DNA from: Xenopus tropicalis | Taxonomy: Eukaryota; Chordata; Amphibia; Anura; Pipidae | Assembly (NCBI RefSeq): GCF_000004195.4 | Contig: NC_030678.2 | Location: 138,075,047-138,139,046 of the forward strand | Length of the DNA: 64,000 nucleotides | Direction: 5' to 3' | Shown here: piece by piece, positions 59,523 through 64,000 of the stretch | Numbering within the stretch: the first letter of the stretch is position 1 | Layout: every line of letters starts with the position of its first letter | The notes under the pieces: model-generated | Seen by the model: only the letters and a program-made list of their open reading frames with translations | What the model was told of the DNA's origin: nothing | Database searches by the model: none | Made by a program: the position numbers and the translations under genes

Positions 59523-59932
59523 GGCTGATGCCACACGTGGCGTTTTTTACGCTGCATATTTTCTAATTCTCTCGGCGGCTGAAAAATGCACGATTTCATC
59601 ATCCATAGGAATAACTTGAAAAGATTCGAAGCAAACCACACAATGCGTAAATACGCTAGAAAACGCCTTAGCACAGATTTTTCAAGCGTTTGCCGAAATA
59701 CGCCAGTATTTGCACAGCAAGCTATTCCTATGTATACACAAAGGCAGCTGCCAGACCTAGCGGAAATACGTGGCGTTTTTTACTATTTCGCACTATTAGC
59801 ACCATGGAAACGGGATTTGCTACGTCACCAGTACTAGGCTGAAAAACGCCATAGTCAGGGGCTGTGTGGGTTGTGCGGCGTTTTTAGGCTGAGAAAATAC
59901 GCAGCGTAAAAACGCCACGTGTGGCATCAGCC
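59523..59932. mobile_element. Harbinger-type MITE, GGCTGATGCCACACG family, complete
   Basis: GGCTGATGCCACACGTGGCG at the left and its exact complement at the right, flanked by TAA (59520-59522 and 59933-59935). Length is 410 bp. It has many GCGTTTTT/AAAAACGC words. The open frame within it is a by-product. Confidence 0.85.
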
Positions 59933-60519
59933 TAAGAAGAAACTTTTCAACTTCTGTTTTAATGTGACAAAAAGTTACTTGAGTTTAAGGATTCGGGTTC
60001 GGTACTGCTGAAAAAAGCAGAATCCTGGTCGAAGCATGAACTGAATCCTGGATTCAGTGCATCAATAACACAAGGTATATGAAATCTCCTTCATACCAGT
60101 AAAACTCATGGGACAAAGCAGCACACAAAATATAAGAAAATTAACCAACACAGAAGCAACATTCACAGGAAAGAATTAAAAATATAGCTAAACTAAAGTA
60201 ATAATAGTAACAAACTAATAACAAAATCAGGTACCAGAGTAGGTGAGCCCTGGTCTTGTATTACAGATAACAAACAGGAAAAACAGCAGAAGAGAACGTG
60301 AGACCAGCACAGAATGCAAAAATAAAACACAACAGCAATTCAGGGGAAACCATTCTATTTCAGGGGATCATTGGCTCTCAGCAGTATGACCAAGACAGAC
60401 CTTATATTTACAAACAAAAAATGTAAAATGTGTTTGTGTTTACCCATCTGTGTCACTGCAGTGTAAGTTACCAGAAATTGGTTCCATTATTGTATTGTCT
60501 TGATATTGTGCAAAATAAA

Positions 60520-60860
60520 AGGTATATTTGACTTTTCAGTGTAATCAAAATATTTCCATTTTTTTAAACCATAGTTTCAGCCTGCATGGTTTCTATTAAA
60601 TATGATAAAATTATTTTCTTTGATTTGTCCTGGAAAGTAAAACTTAGTAATCAGTTCCTTGTTGTCTTCTGTTTCCTGCTTTACAACATCAATTGATATT
60701 GTAGAGAATAAATCAAGTACATTTGACTTTTCCGTGTAATCAAAATATTTCCATTTTTAAACCATAGTTTCAGTCAGCGTGATCTCTATTTGATATGATA
60801 ACATTATTATTCTTATTTCTTTATTCTTGGAAAGTAAAACTATTAGTTCCTTGTTTTCTA
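60520..60860 (+). repeat. Local tandem duplication, about 195-bp period
   Basis: The segment 'catttgacttttc.gtgtaatcaaaatatttcc' through 'ggaaagtaaaact' and 'agttccttgtt' occurs at 60525-60665 and 60718-60858 with about 85% similarity by eye. Confidence 0.75.
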
Positions 60861-61259
60861 ATATTGCCTCTTATTTGCAAATACAAATACAGCATAAACT
60901 GTACCCTTTATATGGCTATTGGTGTGGAACCCTTCAGGCCTGGGATATACCATCATCAACTCTTTTTAGCTATAGCCCTTTGTGCAGCTACAATGTGGTG
61001 TACAGGTGGTTCAAATTTGCTGCTAGATGGAAAGTAAGCCATTCATTTTGCCAGGGCAATAATACAGCAACAGTAGAATATTCTTCATTATTTCCTGGTT
61101 ATCAAACAGAATGAATACAATGTAAATCAACTCATATTTCTATCTTTGCAGTAGAAGGATATTTAGATTGAATGTTTATTAAGATAAGGTTTGTTTATTG
61201 ATTGCTCCTTTACTAAATAATATCAGCAGTCCCATATTTGTAACACTTCAGCATCAACA

Positions 61260-61580
61260 TTAAAGGGGAAGTTGACTTTTTAAAAAAATTCTCTGCAACT
61301 ATGTATTAGTATTCATTTTAGTGAGAGGGTTTTAAATTATTAACCCTTCATGTTCATCCTATTTCTGATTTGCAAATGAAAATGCTGTCTGGTTGTTGAG
61401 GTCGCTGACCACAGCAACCAACTTAACAGATCTACTGTGGGGCTTAACCGTTGTTATTTTGATTTTTTTTAGTGTGTCTTTTGAGATTCTCTGCCTTTGG
61501 TCTTCGATTCTGTCTTTCAAATTAATGCGTGGTTGCTAGGCAACCAGTGTACTTCTTTATACTGACTTTAAAGGTAAACT
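61260..61580. mobile_element. T2-type MITE, right end interrupted
   Basis: Begins TTAAAGGGGAAGTTGAC and carries the 'gtggttgctaggcaacc' interior. It stops at 'ctttaaaggtaaac', where the next MITE begins. Confidence 0.6.
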
Positions 61581-61582
61581 AA

Positions 61583-62391
61583 GGGGCAGATTCATTAAAG
61601 TATGAGTAAAATTCGGATTGGATACAATAATTTCTGATGATCGCAAATATCACGAAAATGCTTGCGAAAAAATCGTATTAGTCACGATAATATCGTATTG
61701 GCGATCCGAAAATCATGAAATTTTGTATCCAAACGATCGGAAACGCCGGGAAAATATATCTGACTTTGATCCTTCTGTGCATGATTTTGGAAGTCTCCCA
61801 TAGGGCTCAATGGCACTCTGCAGCTCCAACCCGGCCCAAGGAAAGTCTCCCATAGGGCTCAATGGCACTCTGCAGCTCCAACCCGGCCCAAGGAAAGTCT
61901 CCCATAGGGCTCAATGGCACTCTGCAGCTCCAACCTGGCCCAAGGAAAGTCTCCCATAGGGCTCAATGGCACTCTGCAGCTCCAACCTGGCCCAAGGAAA
62001 GTCTCCCATAGGGCTCAATGGCACTCTGCAGCTCCAACCCGGCCCAAGGAAAGTCTCCCATAGGGCTCAATGGCACTCTGCAGCTCCAACCTGGCCCAAG
62101 GAAAGTCTCCCATAGGGCTCAATGGCACTCTGCAGCTCCAACCTGGCCCAAGGAAAGTCTCCCATAGGGCTCAATGGCACTCTGCAGCTCCAACCCGGCC
62201 CAAGGAAAGTTACGATACTGAAGCTTGAATGAATCCAAAACTTTCGTACTCGGCGCGACAATACGATTTTGTTGCACAAGTTTTGTCGCAAAGTACGAAA
62301 AAGTTGCACAAATGTACGAAAATGTCGCAGAAAATACGTACAGTACGAAAAAGTCGGATTCGGAACGATTGTACATTAATATATCTGCCCC
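61583..62391. mobile_element. Harbinger-type MITE with internal minisatellite
   Basis: GGGGCAGATTCATTAAAG at the left and TTAATATATCTGCCCC at the right, flanked by TAA (61580-61582 and 62392-62394). It shares subterminal 'attcattcaagcttcagtatcg' (in reverse) and the 52-bp unit with the element at 45920-46451, but its outer ends differ. Confidence 0.8.
61789..62204. repeat. 52-bp minisatellite, 8 tandem copies
   Basis: Units start at 61789, 61841, 61893, 61945, 61997, 62049, 62101 and 62153, exactly 52 bases apart. They are nearly identical apart from one C/T site (AACCCGG or AACCTGG) that reads C,C,T,T,C,T,T,C along the array. A ninth unit begins at 62205 but leaves the pattern after six bases. 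Confidence 0.95.
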
Positions 62392-62394
62392 TAA

Positions 62395-63510
62395 ATGTAA
62401 CATGTAACTAAAGAATAATATTAATACTGAATCTTGCACAAATCTAGTAATCCATTGTTTTTAGTGTTTTTAAATTTCTAGAAAGGACTAAAGTGATTTT
62501 TTAATTAGGCAATAATAAAAAGTAGGTTTAAGTACACAAAGTGCACTAAACATGCTTTTGTTATAACTCTGATTTTGCTGTTAACACAGTGTGTGCGCTA
62601 AATACTAATCTGTCAGGCTAGAACTTGATTGTCAGTGATACATGTTGTCAGTGTAATGCACACTATGGCAGGGTAGATACTATCAAAACAACGTTTGCCA
62701 AGAAATAATTTTCAGTCTGTATAGACATTTATTGCTCTGATATACACTTAAAATATAAATATATTATATACAGTCTATAACATAAGAGAAAATATTCAAG
62801 CAGCGGCAGCCTCAATTTATAAAACCATAATGCTTCTCTGGAGCAGTCAGGTCTATTAAAGTGTACTTTGTTATGAAACTACTAATCATGCAGACTCCTA
62901 CCAGTCTGATGTCTGTGTTGCCCTTGAATGCACACTAGGTAAAACCATATGTACTGTATTTTGTATATTTGTATGTGTCCTAAGGGAATATAGGACTTTT
63001 TAATACAAGGTCCATTCTAGCTGTATAATTAAATTTGCAACAGTTAAATTATACAAATATAAGAAAATTGTTTTTGTAATATCGAAATACAATAAACAAA
63101 ATATATAATAAAATATAAAAAAATAATGATATGCAATACTGCTCAGTTTTTCAAAACAGCTAGTCCCTGCTCTGTAAAGCACACAAAGCAAAAATAATTT
63201 TTGGTAAAACTGGTCAAAACCTGCCCTAGTTTATGCTTGCTTGTTGCTTGTTTCTGCTTCTCCTTGTAGAAGTGATTTTTCTGGAATTGAACCTATGTTG
63301 GTAAATCCATTCGTATATACCCAGCAGCAAGGGTTGGAAACCCCTGACCCCAAGCATTCTGGATAACAGGTCTCATACCTGTGTGTGTGCGTATATATTT
63401 ATATATTTATATATTTATCTACCAAAAAATGAACTGGCTACTACAATTGATCCAGTCCCTGCTAAAAGACCAATCTGGGTCTAGCTTTTTTTGACCCACC
63501 ATGTGTATAG
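62395..63510. other. No feature recognised
   Basis: AT-rich DNA up to the final T2 pieces. Confidence 0.45.
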
Positions 63511-63607
63511 CCCTGGCTATGGTGGCCTTGGGCTGCTGCAAAATCCCAGAGCATAAGGTGTAGCATTTCTACTTCCAATTCTTTGTTGAGCTTTGGTTTT
63601 CCCTTAA
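63510..63607. mobile_element. Right-hand fragment of the 20650-21136 T2 family
   Basis: Contains 'tggccttgggctgctgca' and ends 'gagctttggttttcccttaa', sharing its terminal TTAA with the next T2 element. Confidence 0.5.
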
Positions 63608-63800
63608 AGGGGTGGTTCACCTTTAAATTAACTTTTAGTATGTTTTAAAATGATCTATTCTAAGCAACTTTTCAGTTGGTCTTAATTATTTATATGTTAT
63701 AGTTTTATAATTATTTGCCTTCTTCTTCTAATTCTTTGCAGCTTTAAAATTGAGGTCAGTTACACTGATCTGGTAGAGACCTGCCAAGTGACCTAATTGC
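63604..63800 (+). mobile_element. T2-type MITE, left part
   Basis: Starts TTAAAGGGGTGGTTCACC and follows the family ('aacttttcagttggtctt', 'ttatttgccttcttctt') to about 63770, then loses similarity. Confidence 0.65.
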
Positions 63801-64000
63801 CTATATCGTCCCTACCTAAAAGTACATGAGGGGGGCAATTACACATACTTACTGAAAGTTTCTTTTTACATTTGTTTATTTTTCTAGATCTGATAGATCT
63901 GTTGGTTAAAATACACCTATAAAACACCTATATCTTTCTTTTGCAACATTATTATTTTCTGTTTCCTACATCTGCTCGCTCTTTGCTGTACTACATACAC

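Noticed and set aside
61789..62204. CRISPR-like array
   Set aside because: The repeats are directly adjacent with no unique spacers, in a vertebrate genome and inside a MITE, so this is a minisatellite.

Overview
The window is vertebrate nuclear DNA, almost certainly from a clawed frog (Xenopus). It is AT-rich and intron-like, and it is packed with transposon families typical of that genus: T2-type MITEs with TTAAAGG ends, Harbinger MITEs with TTA/TAA target duplications, hAT elements including SPIN-like copies, CR1 and L1 LINE pieces, and relics of DIRS-like and Ty3/gypsy-like retrotransposons. Species (X. tropicalis, X. laevis or another) cannot be settled from the sequence alone.

The only host gene recognised with confidence is gdf11 (growth differentiation factor 11, TGF-beta family), and only its first exon. 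That exon is present twice on the + strand, at 4118-4517 and 14473-14872. Each copy has its own TATA box, CCAAT box, 5' leader and splice donor. The copies differ at 4 of 400 coding bases and are identical for about 90 bases beyond the donor, while more distant flanks are much more diverged. Neither exon 2 nor exon 3 (with the mature ligand) was recognised in the 49 kb that follow. The window therefore holds either two alternative promoter/first-exon units of one long-intron gene, two genes, one gene plus an orphan promoter, or an assembly duplication.

Between the copies, at 8875-11627, lies a 2.75-kb Harbinger-like transposon nested in an older T2-MITE. It lacks a recognisable transposase but keeps what looks like an intact two-exon gene for a Myb/SANT-like accessory protein on the - strand.

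Region by region: 1-3.6 kb, upstream DNA with a nested palindromic MITE; 3.6-5.5 kb, gdf11 copy 1; 6.3-7.2 kb, T2-MITE cluster; 8.4-12 kb, hAT-like and Harbinger elements; 13.97-15.3 kb, gdf11 copy 2; 16.5-17.8 kb, a non-coding tandem duplication; 22.1-24.4 kb, CR1 (-) beside a DIRS-like relic (+) that is split by a hAT MITE with a perfect 8-bp target duplication; 27.5-28.6 kb, Harbinger MITE plus T2-MITE; 29.6-30.7 kb, gypsy-like relic; 33-43 kb, scattered MITEs and one SPIN-like copy; 45.9-46.7 kb, two abutting Harbinger MITEs; 47-51 kb, LINE debris and a 5'-truncated L1 with a 15-bp target duplication; 51.2-51.9 kb, GC-rich hAT remnants and a second SPIN-like copy; 54.8-62.4 kb, more MITEs, ending in one whose 52-bp internal segment has expanded to eight tandem copies. 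The rest is unassigned AT-rich DNA, probably intron if the gdf11 exons join distant downstream exons. No tRNA, rRNA or CRISPR array was recognised.
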